The notes beneath the pieces were generated by a model. The model did no database searches, had not been told where the DNA came from, and saw only the letters and a program-made list of their open reading frames with translations. Shown here in pieces: positions 35,760-44,444 of a DNA stretch of 64,000 nucleotides. A program made the position numbers and the translations under genes. Within the stretch, counting starts at the first letter, position 1; every line of letters begins with the position of its first letter. This stretch comes from Streptomyces sp. NRRL F-525 (lineage in GTDB: Bacteria > Actinomycetota > Actinomycetes > Streptomycetales > Streptomycetaceae): positions 620,001-684,000 of the forward strand of contig NZ_JNXE01000001.1 in assembly GCF_000716605.1 (NCBI RefSeq). The letters are read 5' to 3'.

Positions 35760-36923
35760 TCAGGGTGATACGGGAGTGGTGGCGTCGTCGTGCAACAGGC
35801 GGCCGGGGCCGAGGTCGTCCACCGGGTCGGCCGGGGGCTCGCCGGCGATCTGGCGGGCCAGCGTGTCGCCCCACACCGGGGCGAGGGTGAAGGCGTAGGT
35901 GCCGCCCGCGACGAAGAAGCCGGGGTGGCCCGGGACTTCGCCGATCACCGGCATCTCGTCCGGGGTCGCGGCGAGCGGTCCGGCCCACATGCGCAGCAGC
36001 CGCAGGTCGCCGAGGAACGGCAGGACGCGCCCGGCCTGGGCGAGATTGCCGGCCATGCTGGGCACGCTGACGGTGCTGCGGCCCTCCATGTCGAGCCGCG
36101 CCGCAGGCCAGCCGCCGCCGATCAGCAGGTTGCCCGCGCTGACCTGCTTGACCGACATGCCCTCGCCGATGTGCTGGACCAGGTGGTGCATGACCGGCGG
36201 GACCCGCACGGTCACATGCATCTGGATCGCGACCGGGGACATCCGGATCCCCACCCCGGCCAGTGCGGAGATCCCGGTGATCCACGGCCCGGCCACGTTG
36301 ACGACCACGGGTGCGGTCCAACTCCGGTCGCCCGAAAGCACCTTGTAGTCGTCGCCGACTCGCTGGATGCCGGTCACCGGGGTGAAGGCGTGCAGTTCGG
36401 CGCCGAGGCGGCGGGCCGCCGCCAGATAGGCGGGGGTGATCAGGAGTGGGTTGGCGTATCCGTCGAGCGGGCACCAACTGGCTGCGCGTACCCGGTCGGA
36501 GAGCAACGGCAGTTCCTTGCGGGCCTCGTCACCGGTGAGCACCTCGGTGGGGATGCCCGCCCGCCGCTCCCACTCGTGCTTCTCCCTCAGCTCCTCTTCC
36601 TGTACGGCGGTTTCGGCGACCATGAAGCCGCCGCCGCGCCGCAACTCCACGTCCGCGCCGAGCCGTTCCTCGATCTGCGCCCAGTGGTCCGACGCCCGGC
36701 GCTGCAGGGGCAGCAGACGGGCGCTGTCGACCGGGACCTCCTGGCCCGGGCGCCGGGTGTGGATCGCCTGGATGTGGAGGTTGCCCGCAGTGGTGCCGGA
36801 GCCCTCGCGGTTGGGTGCGCCGCGCTCCAACACCACGACGCGATAACCGCGTTCGGCGAGATGGAAGGCGGCACTGGCGCCGAGGATGCCCGCGCCGATG
36901 ACGATGACGTCGGGCCGGGTCAC
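35760..36923 (-). CDS. FAD-dependent amino acid oxidoreductase (HcnC/DadA-like subunit)
   Basis: A 387-residue DAO-family flavoprotein. FAD binds at DVIVIGAGILGASAAFHLAERGYRVVVLERG (residues 5-35), and the C-terminal RMWAGPLAATPDEMPVIGEVPGHPGFFVAGGTYAFTLAP closes the substrate site. With the two upstream genes it forms a three-subunit dehydrogenase of the HcnABC / opine oxidase / D-hydroxyproline dehydrogenase type, in which this subunit (HcnC-like) oxidises the amine. GTG 36923 has AGGAGG four bases upstream and overlaps the preceding stop by four bases. A longer frame extending to 37784 is rejected, as it reads against the HcnB-like gene. Confidence 0.8.
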   Translation of the reverse strand: MTRPDVIVIGAGILGASAAFHLAERGYRVVVLERGAPNREGSGTTAGNLHIQAIHTRRPGQEVPVDSARLLPLQRRASDHWAQIEERLGADVELRRGGGFMVAETAVQEEELREKHEWERRAGIPTEVLTGDEARKELPLLSDRVRAASWCPLDGYANPLLITPAYLAAARRLGAELHAFTPVTGIQRVGDDYKVLSGDRSWTAPVVVNVAGPWITGISALAGVGIRMSPVAIQMHVTVRVPPVMHHLVQHIGEGMSVKQVSAGNLLIGGGWPAARLDMEGRSTVSVPSMAGNLAQAGRVLPFLGDLRLLRMWAGPLAATPDEMPVIGEVPGHPGFFVAGGTYAFTLAPVWGDTLARQIAGEPPADPVDDLGPGRLLHDDATTPVSP

Positions 36924-38293
36924 GGGACCTCCTGCCCTTCGACCGTCGCGGCCATGGGCAGCGGCCGTATCGGCATCCGGGCCGCGAAGCACTCCGGTCC
37001 GCCCTCGCTCCGTCCGGTCAACGCCGCGACGATGTGGCCGCATTCGCGGCCCTGGCAGGGGCCCATGCCGGCGCGGGTGGCGGCCTTGGTGCCGTGCAGG
37101 TCGTTCCAGCCGGTCGCGGCGGCCTGCCGTATCTCGCCCGCGCTGACGCCCTCGCAGCGGCAGACCTGGGTGGCGTCGGGGATGTCGGCCGTGTTCGGCA
37201 ACGGGTAGAGGCGGTCGGCCAGTTCGGCGAAACGGTCCAGGGCGCGGGCCCGGCGACGCAGCCCGGCCACCCGCACCGGCGCGCGTTCGGGTGCGAGGCG
37301 CCGGAGGATCGCGTGGGCGGCCAACTGCCCTCGCACGCCCGCCGCGTGCACCCCCGCGATACCGGCGCAGTCCCCGGCTACATACAAGCCGTCGACCGAG
37401 GTCGCGCCGTCCGCGTCCACGACCGGGAGCTGTTCCGTACCGGTCGGGTCCGGCTCCGTAAGGCAGCCCAGCAATCGGGGTAGTTCGGTGCTGGGGCGGA
37501 AGCCGAAGCCCACGCACAGCGCGTCGGTCTCCAACTGCCGTACGCTGCCGTCCTCTTGGCCGATGTCCACGGCGGTGACCTGAGTGTCGCCGTGTGCGGC
37601 CAGCACGCGGGCGCCCTGTTCGACGCGGACGCCGTGCCGGGCCAGGGTGAGCAGATAGCGGGCCGCCTCCGCGAGCCGGGCGGGCTGTCGCAGCGCCCCG
37701 CCGATCGAGGAAACCCCGGGCCGGTACGGGTGGTTGAGCTCGACCAGTGCCTCGATCCGGGCGCCCACCTCCAGCAGCGCGCACGCGACCGGCAGCAGGA
37801 ACGGGCCAGTCCCGGCCAGCACGACCCGTTGGCCCACGGGAACCCGGTCCATGGTGGCCAGGTGCAGGGCGAACCCGGGGGTGACCACACCCGGCAGCGT
37901 CCAGCCCGGGAAGGGGAGGGTGCGTTCGTAGGCGCCGGTGGCGGCGAGTGTGGCCCGGGTGCTGATGCGGCCGAGGGCGCCCGTGCGGACGTCGGAGGTG
38001 AAGAGTGTGCGGCCCGCGTCCTCGGCGCCCCAGACCAGGGTGCCGGTGCGGATGTCGACCCCGGAGTTCCGTACCTGGTCGATCAGTTCGGTGCCGCGCG
38101 GGCGGAAGTCGCCGAAGGTGGCGGTGAGTTGCTCGGCCCGGCGCTTGTAGTACTGGCCGCCGAGGGTGTCGGACTCGTCGAGCAGGACGACGTTCAGGCC
38201 GCCGCGGGCCAGGACCAGCGCCGCGTGCAGTCCCGCCGGTCCGCCCCCGATGACCGCGACGTCCGCTTCCGACTCCGTCATGACGTCAGCCAT
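36920..38293 (-). CDS. FAD/NAD(P)-binding oxidoreductase with BFD-type 2Fe-2S domain (HcnB-like subunit)
   Basis: A 457-residue flavoprotein subunit. It has an N-terminal FAD site ([30 protein letters not shown]), a second nucleotide site ([26 protein letters not shown], about 155-180), and [29 protein letters not shown]-terminal BFD-like cluster domain follows with cysteines in VCRCEGVS and [11 protein letters not shown]. This is the architecture of HcnB, OoxA and D-hydroxyproline dehydrogenase subunits. It passes electrons from the HcnC-like subunit towards the membrane or the small ferredoxin subunit. It overlaps both neighbours by a few bases. Confidence 0.85.
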   Translation of the reverse strand: MADVMTESEADVAVIGGGPAGLHAALVLARGGLNVVLLDESDTLGGQYYKRRAEQLTATFGDFRPRGTELIDQVRNSGVDIRTGTLVWGAEDAGRTLFTSDVRTGALGRISTRATLAATGAYERTLPFPGWTLPGVVTPGFALHLATMDRVPVGQRVVLAGTGPFLLPVACALLEVGARIEALVELNHPYRPGVSSIGGALRQPARLAEAARYLLTLARHGVRVEQGARVLAAHGDTQVTAVDIGQEDGSVRQLETDALCVGFGFRPSTELPRLLGCLTEPDPTGTEQLPVVDADGATSVDGLYVAGDCAGIAGVHAAGVRGQLAAHAILRRLAPERAPVRVAGLRRRARALDRFAELADRLYPLPNTADIPDATQVCRCEGVSAGEIRQAAATGWNDLHGTKAATRAGMGPCQGRECGHIVAALTGRSEGGPECFAARMPIRPLPMAATVEGQEVP

Positions 38294-38579
38294 GCGCGGC
38301 CGTCGGCAGGGGCTCGGTGTGGGTGCGGATGTCCATGCCGTCGGTGACGTGCGCGGTGCAACTCCGCGTGCCGGGGCGGCCGTTGATGGTCACCTCGCAC
38401 TCCAGGCAGACGCCCATTCCGCAGAAGGGGCCGCGCAGCTGGCCGTTGACCGGGTTGCGGCGCAGTGGCCAGATGCCGGCCGCGACGAGAGCGGCGGTCA
38501 CGGACTGGCCCGCCCAGGCCTGGCCGGGGGTGCCGTCGATGGTCAAGGTGACTGTCTTCGGTGGGGAGTTGGTGCTCAT
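38286..38579 (-). CDS. (2Fe-2S)-binding ferredoxin-like subunit (HcnA-like)
   Basis: A 97-residue plant-type ferredoxin domain. The cluster motif is C-x4-C-x2-C in [13 protein letters not shown], with a fourth cysteine in TRSCTAHV. The preceding [24 protein letters not shown] is the usual beta-grasp start. It is the small subunit of the three-part dehydrogenase. ATG 38579 is chosen since earlier in-frame codons have no domain character. Its 3' end overlaps the HcnB-like start by eight bases, a sign of coupled, equimolar synthesis. Confidence 0.8.
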   Translation of the reverse strand: MSTNSPPKTVTLTIDGTPGQAWAGQSVTAALVAAGIWPLRRNPVNGQLRGPFCGMGVCLECEVTINGRPGTRSCTAHVTDGMDIRTHTEPLPTAAHG

Positions 38580-38614
38580 GGCTGTGCTCACAGAGGTCAA
38601 GAGGGGTGGGGGCT

Positions 38615-39370
38615 TCACAGGACGCGGTCCAGGAACTGGCGGGTGCGTTCGTGTTCCGGCGCGGAGAAGAAGAGGTCCGGGGACTTGTCCTCCACCACCA
38701 GGCCGTCGGCGATGAACGCCACCCGGTCGGCCGCCGCCCGGGCGAAACCCATCTCATGGCTGACGACGATCATGGTCATGCCCTCCTCACGGAGCCGGAC
38801 CATGACGTCGAGGACCTCGCCGACCATCTCCGGGTCGAGCGCGGAGGTGGGTTCGTCGAAGAGCAGCAGCTCCGGGCGCATCGCCAGGGCGCGGGCGATG
38901 GCCACCCGCTGCTGCTGGCCGCCGGAGAGCTGGGCGGGGTAGGAGCCGGTCTTGTCGGCGAGGCCCACCATGGCCAGCAACTCGCCCGCCGCGAGGCGTG
39001 CTTCGGACTTGGAGACACCGTTCACGTGCACCGGACCGGACGCCACGTTGTCCAGCGCGGTCATGTTCGGGAACAGGTTGAACTGCTGGAACACCATGCC
39101 GGTGCGGCGCCGCTGGACGGCGATGCGACTCTCCCGCAGGGCGCCCTTCTCGCCGTAGCCGATCCGTTCGCCGCAGATGGTGACGGTGCCCGAGTCGGGG
39201 GTCTCCAGGTGGTTGAGGGTGCGCAGGAACGTGCTCTTGCCGCCGCCCGAAGGGCCCAGGACGAGGACGACTTCGCCTCGCCGGACGGTCAGGTCGATGC
39301 CTTTGAGGACTTCAACTCCGCCGTATGACTTGCGTACTTGGCGCGCTTCGACGACCGTCTCGGTGTTCAT
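38615..39370 (-). CDS. Polar amino acid ABC transporter ATP-binding protein
   Basis: A 251-residue GlnQ/HisP-type ATPase: Walker [10 protein letters not shown] at 39-47, Q-loop [17 protein letters not shown], signature LSGGQQQR, Walker [16 protein letters not shown], and switch histidine [10 protein letters not shown]. It powers the amino-acid importer formed with the permease at 39367 and the lipoprotein at 40125. The ATG overlaps the permease stop (ATGA), so the two are translationally coupled. Confidence 0.9.
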   Translation of the reverse strand: MNTETVVEARQVRKSYGGVEVLKGIDLTVRRGEVVLVLGPSGGGKSTFLRTLNHLETPDSGTVTICGERIGYGEKGALRESRIAVQRRRTGMVFQQFNLFPNMTALDNVASGPVHVNGVSKSEARLAAGELLAMVGLADKTGSYPAQLSGGQQQRVAIARALAMRPELLLFDEPTSALDPEMVGEVLDVMVRLREEGMTMIVVSHEMGFARAAADRVAFIADGLVVEDKSPDLFFSAPEHERTRQFLDRVL

Positions 39371-40086
39371 CGGGTCTCCAATTCGAGGACCGCGCTCTTC
39401 ATGCGGCGGCTACTGCTCGGCCTGGTTTCGTGACCGCGGCCGACCCGGATCTCCAGCCACCGCTGGACCAGTCCCCACAGGGTGGTCATCGCCAGGTAGT
39501 ACAGGGCGGCTGCCGTAAGTCCTTCCAGGACACGGAAGTTGGTCTGGACGGCGAACTGCGTGCGGCGCAGCAGCTCTTCGACGGAGATCACCGAGACGAG
39601 CGTGGTCGTCTTGAGCAGCCCGTTGAAGCTGTTGCCGAGCGGCGGGACCATCACCCGCAGCGCCTGCGGCATGACCACCACCCGGAACACCTTCCATGGC
39701 GGCATGCCCAGCGCGCGGGCGGCCTCGGACTGGCCGCGCGGGACCGACATCACCCCGGCGCGGACGATCTCCGAGAGGTACGCCGCCTCGTTGAGGACCA
39801 GGCCGGTCAGGGCCGCGCTGATCACGCCGAGGCGCAGGCCCAGCTGGGGCAACCCCGTGTAGATGATGACCAGTTGGACCAGAAGGGGGGTGCCCCGCAT
39901 CAGCCACACGTAGAAGCCCGTGACCGCGCGGACCGGTGCGATACGCGACGCCCGGCCGAGCGCCACGAGTACGGCGAGCGGAAGGGCGAGCGCCATGCTG
40001 ACCGCGGTCAGCCAGATCGTCGTCCAGGCTCCCTGGATGAGCTGGGGGTTGGTGAGGAAGTCGAAGAAGGCATCCCAGGACCACAT
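39367..40086 (-). CDS. Polar amino acid ABC transporter permease
   Basis: A 239-residue HisM/GlnP-type permease with about five membrane helices. The EAA-loop region SEIVRAGVMSVPRGQSEAARALGMPPWKVFRVVVMPQALRVMVPPLGN contacts the ATPase, and TGFYVWLMRGTPLLVQLVIIYTGLPQLGL is typical of the family. It probably forms a homodimer, as no second permease gene is present in this operon. It overlaps the ATPase gene by four bases and follows the binding-protein gene by 38 bases. Confidence 0.9.
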   Translation of the reverse strand: MWSWDAFFDFLTNPQLIQGAWTTIWLTAVSMALALPLAVLVALGRASRIAPVRAVTGFYVWLMRGTPLLVQLVIIYTGLPQLGLRLGVISAALTGLVLNEAAYLSEIVRAGVMSVPRGQSEAARALGMPPWKVFRVVVMPQALRVMVPPLGNSFNGLLKTTTLVSVISVEELLRRTQFAVQTNFRVLEGLTAAALYYLAMTTLWGLVQRWLEIRVGRGHETRPSSSRRMKSAVLELETR

Positions 40087-40124
40087 GGCTCTCGCCCTTC
40101 GCTGGTTACGTGGCGCTGATCGGG

Positions 40125-41000
40125 TTACTTGGCGCTGATCGCGCCGGTGGTCACCTTGAGGTCACCGGTGTAGGCCGTGACGCCGTACTTCTTGTACAAG
40201 GTGGCCAAGTACCCGTTGCTGCGAAGGGTGTTGAGCGCGTCAGCGACCGCGTCGGCGGGCTTCTGCTTGCCGAAACCGAGCGCGAGCGGGGCCGGGTTCA
40301 TGCCCTTGACCGCAGTCTCGAAGCGGCCGTCCTTCTGGTAGTAGCTGGTGACCGCCTCGACGATGGCCACGCCCTCGACCTGGCCCGCGGACAGTGCCTG
40401 GTAGGCGTCGGCGGTGGTGGTGAAGGTGCGGACGGTGACCTGCTTCTTGCCGGCCGCCTTCAGTTCCTTGTTGAGCGCGGTGAGGGTGTCGAACTCGTAG
40501 CCGGGCGCCTCTACGGCGATGGTCTTGCCGGAGAGGTCGTCCTCGGAGGTGATCTTCTTCGGGTTGCCCTTGGCGACGGAGATCGAGACGCCCTGGACCT
40601 CGTACGGGACGAGCTTGACGGTCTTGGCGCGCTCCGGTGTGTAGAACATGCCGGTGTCGATCATGTCCCAGCGTCCGGACTGCACGCCGGGGATCTGCGC
40701 GTCGAAGGGGATGTTGACGAACTTCGGCGTGAGACACAGGAGTTTGGCTATCTCGTCGCCGAGGTCCACCCGCATGCCGACGATCTTGTTGGAGGCGTCC
40801 AGGTACTGCATGGGCGGCAGGGTCGCGTTGGTCGAGATCGTCAGCGTGCCCGCCTTGACCAGGTCGGCCTTGACCACCTTGGGCGTGCAGCCGGTCGGGG
40901 CCGCGGCGGCCGACGACGAGGACGAGTCCTCGCTGCCGCAGGCCGTCACGGTCAGAAGGAGGGCGGCGGCTGAGGAGGCCGCGATGAGAAGTCTGCGCAC
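40125..41000 (-). CDS. Polar amino acid ABC transporter substrate-binding lipoprotein
   Basis: A 291-residue SBP_bac_3 family lipoprotein. The signal peptide ends in the lipobox LTVTAC (C21), followed by a Ser/Ala linker and the two-lobed binding domain (GTLTISTNATLPPMQYLDASNKIVGMRVDLGDEIAKLL; LSGKTIAVEAPGYEFDTLTALN). It should capture a polar amino acid or related amine outside the membrane. GTG 41000 follows AAGGTG; a longer in-frame reading is antisense to the DapA-like gene. The stop is TAA. Confidence 0.85.
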   Translation of the reverse strand: MRRLLIAASSAAALLLTVTACGSEDSSSSSAAAAPTGCTPKVVKADLVKAGTLTISTNATLPPMQYLDASNKIVGMRVDLGDEIAKLLCLTPKFVNIPFDAQIPGVQSGRWDMIDTGMFYTPERAKTVKLVPYEVQGVSISVAKGNPKKITSEDDLSGKTIAVEAPGYEFDTLTALNKELKAAGKKQVTVRTFTTTADAYQALSAGQVEGVAIVEAVTSYYQKDGRFETAVKGMNPAPLALGFGKQKPADAVADALNTLRSNGYLATLYKKYGVTAYTGDLKVTTGAISAK

Positions 41001-41007
41001 GGTCGGT

Positions 41008-41958
41008 TCACCTTTTTCCGGTGCTGGTGGAACAGGGGTGCAGCCCGGCCTCGTCGAGCGCCTCGGACAGGCCGAGCAGCGCGGACGGGTCCTCCAGGGG
41101 GAGCAGCGGGGGGCGTACATGCCCTCCGGGCTGCCCGAGCAGCCGCATGGCGGCTTTGAGCTGCGAGGTGGGTGAGGCGAACCGTGAGCTGTAGTCGTCG
41201 TTGACGAGCAGGTTCACAAGACGTTCGTAGCGTGCGGACCATTCCCGGGCGAGGGCCAAGTCGCCTGCCCAGTAGGCCTCGTAGAAGGGGACGGCGAAGG
41301 GGGCGCCGAGGGCGCCGCCGTCGATGTTCCCGGCGCCGCCGAACTCGGCCATGACGGCCATGCCCCGGCGGTGGATGAAACGGCCGAAGACCTGGACCTT
41401 CCCGGCCAGGGCGGCGCAGGTGTCGGCGACCTTCAACTCGTCGCCGGAGCTGTCCTTGACGGCCACCACGGTGTCCAACTCGGCGAGTTTGACGAGGGTG
41501 TTGACGCTGATGTCGACGGCGGTGCCGCGCGGCCAGTTGTAGACCATGAGCGGCAGGTCGACCGCCCCGGCGAGAGTGGCGTAGAAGGCGTGGATCTCGT
41601 CCTGGCTCGGGTGGACGTACGGCGGCGGGGTGGTGAGGATGCCGTCCGCGCCGATCGAGCGGGCGTGTTCGCCGTAGCGGGCGGACTCGGCCGCGGTGTA
41701 CGCGCCGCAGCCGATCACCACCGGTATCTGTCCGGAGAGTTCGGCGACCGCGATCTCGGCGACCCGGCGGCGCTCCTCGGGGGTCTGGGAGAACCACTCG
41801 CCGGTCGTGCCGTTCACCAGGACTCCGTGCACGCCGTGCTCCGCGTACAGCCCGAGCAGTGCGCGCCAGGCGTCCTCGTCGAGGGAGCCGTCGGCGGCGA
41901 AGGGGGTGGGTGCGGCCGGCCAGTAGCCGCGCCAGGGAGCGGCGCCGGAAGTGTTCAT
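41008..41958 (-). CDS. DapA family (dihydrodipicolinate synthase/N-acetylneuraminate lyase) protein
   Basis: A 316-residue class I aldolase/dehydratase barrel. GTTGEWFSQTPEERRRVAEIA carries the substrate loop, Y140 lies in LPLMVYNWPRG, and the Schiff-base lysine K168 in VVAVKDSSGD. DapA relatives include 1-pyrroline-4-hydroxy-2-carboxylate deaminase, which in hydroxyproline degradation acts right after a three-subunit D-hydroxyproline dehydrogenase like the one encoded downstream here. That role is inferred from context; lysine synthesis is unlikely in this operon. It is the promoter-proximal gene of the minus-strand operon, with a LacI-type operator 71-88 bases upstream of its ATG. Confidence 0.8.
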   Translation of the reverse strand: MNTSGAAPWRGYWPAAPTPFAADGSLDEDAWRALLGLYAEHGVHGVLVNGTTGEWFSQTPEERRRVAEIAVAELSGQIPVVIGCGAYTAAESARYGEHARSIGADGILTTPPPYVHPSQDEIHAFYATLAGAVDLPLMVYNWPRGTAVDISVNTLVKLAELDTVVAVKDSSGDELKVADTCAALAGKVQVFGRFIHRRGMAVMAEFGGAGNIDGGALGAPFAVPFYEAYWAGDLALAREWSARYERLVNLLVNDDYSSRFASPTSQLKAAMRLLGQPGGHVRPPLLPLEDPSALLGLSEALDEAGLHPCSTSTGKR

Positions 41959-42028
41959 CGTGTGTGCTCCGATCGAGTGTCCGTCCCGTCAGGACGTCCC
42001 GTCGGGACTTCGCCTTGTGGGACCACTC

Positions 42029-42046
42029 TGTGGGATCGATTGCACA
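42029..42046. promoter_or_regulatory. LacI-type operator, operon side
   Basis: TGTGGGATCGATTGCACA is an inverted repeat of the form TGTGnnATCGATnnCACA. It lies 71-88 bases before the DapA-like gene, in the range expected for repression of the minus-strand operon promoter. The core GGGATCGATT recurs at the second site. Confidence 0.65.
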
Positions 42047-42182
42047 GCACCGTGACACCGGCCAGAGGCGCCGGTCAACCTCGTTCTGGCCGGAAACTGC
42101 TGGCGAAACGCATTGTTTACGCCACTGACTCGACCCCGTCTGACATGATGGCGATCACGGCTCGGCGCACGAGAAGAGTCGT

Positions 42183-42198
42183 ATGGGATCGATTTCAT
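42183..42198. promoter_or_regulatory. LacI-type operator, regulator side
   Basis: ATGGGATCGATTTCAT is an inverted repeat ATGnnATCGATnnCAT sharing the core TGGGATCGATT with the operator at 42029. It lies just upstream of the ribosome site of the LacI gene if that gene starts at GTG 42215, so autoregulation is likely. Confidence 0.65.
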
Positions 42199-42214
42199 GA
42201 TCGGGGGTGGGCCG

Positions 42215-43252
42215 GTGGCCGTCACCTTGGACCAGGTGGCCGAGGCGGCAGGGGTCTCCAAGAGCACGGCCTCGCGGGTGCTCAGCGGTTCCAGTCGGGT
42301 CAGCGCGCAGACGAAGCGCGCGGTGCAGTCCGCGGCGGAACGCCTCGGTTACCGCCCCAACCGGATCGCCAGCGGGCTGCGCACCCGGCGCAGCAACCTC
42401 GTCGGGCTGGTGATAACGAACCTGGTGAACGCGTCGTTCCACCGCATCACCGAGGTGCTCCAGCAACGGCTGGACGAACGCGGCTACCAAGTGCTGCTGT
42501 GCGTCACCGACTCGGACCCGGCGCGCGAACGCCGTTACCTGGACATGCTGTTGGACCATCGCGTCGACGGCCTGATCATCGTGGGCACGGGTGACAACAC
42601 CTCGACGGTCCGGGAGGTGAGCGCGGCCGGCATCCCCGTTGTCAACCTGATGCGCACCCCCGACAGCGCCCCCGGCGATTCGGTGATGGCCAGCGACCGG
42701 GACGGCGCCGAACTGGCCGTCCGCCATCTGCTCGACCTCGGGCACCGGAACATCGCCTTCATCGGCGGCCCGCCCCACGTCGACTCCGGGCGTGACCGGT
42801 ACGCGGGATTCGCCGCGGCCCTGGCCACCGCAGGACTCGAACCCGATCCCGCCCTGTGCGCGCGGGGTCCCTTCACCGTGCCGTTCGGCGCGGAGGCGGC
42901 CATGCGGCTGATGGCCGCGGACAACCGGCCCACCGCGCTGTACAGCGCCAACCACGAGGCGACGTTCGGGGTGCTCGGAGCCCTGGTGCAGCTCGGGGTC
43001 CGGGTGCCGGAGCAGCTCTCGCTCGTGTGCCACGAGGAAGCCCCTTGGTTTCCCTACTGGCACCCGCCGATCACCGTCGTCGACAACGGAGCCCGCGACC
43101 TCGGCGAACTCGCGGCGGAGCAACTGCTGCGGCGCATCGACAGCCGCCCCGACAACGGCGACCCCGGCGAGGAGGGCGTCGGCCGGCTCATCCGCGTCGG
43201 CTCCCGGCTGGTGGTCCGCGAGTCGACCACGGCTCCGCGTCGGCCGGAGTGA
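42215..43252 (+). CDS. LacI family transcriptional regulator
   Basis: A 345-residue LacI/GalR regulator. The HTH and hinge are VTLDQVAEAAGVSKSTASRVLSGSSRVSAQTKRAVQSAAERLGYRPN, followed by a periplasmic-binding-protein-like effector domain (RSNLVGLVITNLVNASFHRITEVLQQRL; HRNIAFIGGPPHVDSGRDRYAGF). GTG 42215 is preferred because the GGGGGTGGG ribosome site and the palindromic operator then lie upstream; ATG 42197 would be inside the operator. It should repress the divergent nine-gene operon and itself until an effector binds. Confidence 0.85.
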   Translation: MAVTLDQVAEAAGVSKSTASRVLSGSSRVSAQTKRAVQSAAERLGYRPNRIASGLRTRRSNLVGLVITNLVNASFHRITEVLQQRLDERGYQVLLCVTDSDPARERRYLDMLLDHRVDGLIIVGTGDNTSTVREVSAAGIPVVNLMRTPDSAPGDSVMASDRDGAELAVRHLLDLGHRNIAFIGGPPHVDSGRDRYAGFAAALATAGLEPDPALCARGPFTVPFGAEAAMRLMAADNRPTALYSANHEATFGVLGALVQLGVRVPEQLSLVCHEEAPWFPYWHPPITVVDNGARDLGELAAEQLLRRIDSRPDNGDPGEEGVGRLIRVGSRLVVRESTTAPRRPE

Positions 43253-43342
43253 CGGCCGGCTCCTGGTGTCAGCCGGCCTGTCGGCGCCTGCGGTACTGCC
43301 CGGCAACGGCCATTGCCATCACGGCTGTTGGGCGACTCCCGG

Positions 43343-44362
43343 TCACGACGGCAGGGGTGTGTCGTCCGGCGGCCGGGCCGTGTCGCGCAGTGCGTGGAGG
43401 AGGGCGGCGGCCGCGGGGATGCGCAGGGTGTCCGGCCAGAGCAGGGCGAAGACGCGGCGGACCGGCCAGTCGGTGAGGGGGCGGGCGACGACCCGGGGGT
43501 CGAAGTGGGCCGTCACGCCGAGTTCGTTCATGACCGCGAGGCCGATGCGGTTGGCGACCAGGCTGTGCAGGGTCAGTTGGTCGTCGGCGGTGGCGGCGAT
43601 ACTGGGTGTGAAACCGGCGTCGCGGCACGCGGCCAGGAAGCGGGTACGGCCGCTCTCCAGCACCCAGCGTTCGCCCGCGAGGTCGGCCAACGACACCGTG
43701 GGTGACGCGGCGGCCGGATGGTCGGCCGGGAGCAGGACGCAGCGGCGGTCGGTCAGCAGGGGGACGCGGCGCAGGCGGGGGTCCACGGCGACGGACGGGT
43801 CACCCGTGCTGTCGGGGGTGCCGGCGCTGTCACGTGAGCCGGTGCTGTCACGTGCGCTGGTGCCGTCACGTGTGCCGCCCGAACTCCCGGACGGATCCGT
43901 GTCGTTGAAGTCCAGGTCGCACATCACCGCGAGCTCGACCGCACCCTCCAGCAACAGCCCGTGCGAGACGCGGCACTCGGCCTGAGTGACCGTGACCTCC
44001 AGTTCCGGACGCGTCCGGCGGAGCGTGCCGAGGGCGCGGGGGACCAGGCTGACGCAGCTGCTCTGCATCGCGGACAGGCGGATCCGGCCGGCCTCGGGGG
44101 CGGTGAGCGCGGCCAGTTCGTCCTCGGCGGTGCGCAGCGCTGCCAGCACCGTGCCCGCGTGGCGGGCCAACGCCCTGCCCTCCGGGGTGAGTTGAACGCC
44201 CCGCCCGCGACGGGTGACCAAGGGGGCGCCGACCGACCGCTCCAGCATCCGCATCTGATAGCTGATCGCGGGCTGCGTGTAGCCGAGGGCGTCGGCCGCG
44301 GCCGTGTAGGTGCCGGTGCGGGCGACCTCGGCCAGGACCTGCAACTGTCGGGGGTCGTACAT
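43343..44362 (-). CDS. LysR family transcriptional regulator with repeat insertion
   Basis: A 339-residue LysR-type regulator. The HTH is LQVLAEVARTGTYTAAADALGYTQPAISYQMRMLERSVGAPLVTRRGRGVQLT (residues 7-60), and an effector domain follows. Between the two halves of that domain (about residues 160-190) lies an inserted low-complexity stretch, GTRDGTSARDSTGSRDSAG, encoded by 18-bp tandem repeats. ATG 44360-44362 lies just before a CATAAAG palindrome in the divergent space to the ABC importer at 44445, its probable target. A longer frame upstream is antisense to the ABC ATPase and is rejected. Confidence 0.8.
   Translation of the reverse strand: MYDPRQLQVLAEVARTGTYTAAADALGYTQPAISYQMRMLERSVGAPLVTRRGRGVQLTPEGRALARHAGTVLAALRTAEDELAALTAPEAGRIRLSAMQSSCVSLVPRALGTLRRTRPELEVTVTQAECRVSHGLLLEGAVELAVMCDLDFNDTDPSGSSGGTRDGTSARDSTGSRDSAGTPDSTGDPSVAVDPRLRRVPLLTDRRCVLLPADHPAAASPTVSLADLAGERWVLESGRTRFLAACRDAGFTPSIAATADDQLTLHSLVANRIGLAVMNELGVTAHFDPRVVARPLTDWPVRRVFALLWPDTLRIPAAAALLHALRDTARPPDDTPLPS
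43811..43876. repeat. 18-bp tandem repeat inside the LysR gene
   Basis: GTCACGTGAGCCGGTGCT (43829-43846) and GTCACGTGCGCTGGTGCC (43847-43864) are followed by a partial third copy GTCACGTGTGCC. A more diverged copy precedes them at 43811-43828. The unit is in frame and adds six residues per copy (on the minus strand Asp-Ser-Thr/Ala-Gly type) to the effector domain. Confidence 0.8.
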
Positions 44363-44370
44363 CGGGCAAG

Positions 44371-44387
44371 CATAAAGAGCCTTTATG
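44371..44387. promoter_or_regulatory. LysR-type operator palindrome
   Basis: CATAAAG-AGC-CTTTATG is a perfect 7+3+7 inverted repeat of the T-N11-A kind favoured by LysR regulators. It lies nine bases upstream of the LysR ATG, in the 82-base space divergent from the ABC ATPase gene. Confidence 0.6.
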
Positions 44388-44444
44388 AATTCTGGGTGAC
44401 ATTCGAATTGGACGCCCGCGAGCGGTGCCGACGATGCTGATCGC

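Noticed and set aside
36924..37784. N-terminal extension of the HcnC-like flavoprotein
   Set aside because: It overlaps the HcnB-like gene in another frame and has no domain content. A good ribosome site and GTG at 36923 mark the true start.
35760..38579. Hydrogen cyanide synthase (HcnABC)
   Set aside because: The subunit architecture is the same, but the operon contains an amino-acid importer, DapA-family lyase and hydantoinase. Catabolic amino-acid dehydrogenases share this architecture and fit better.
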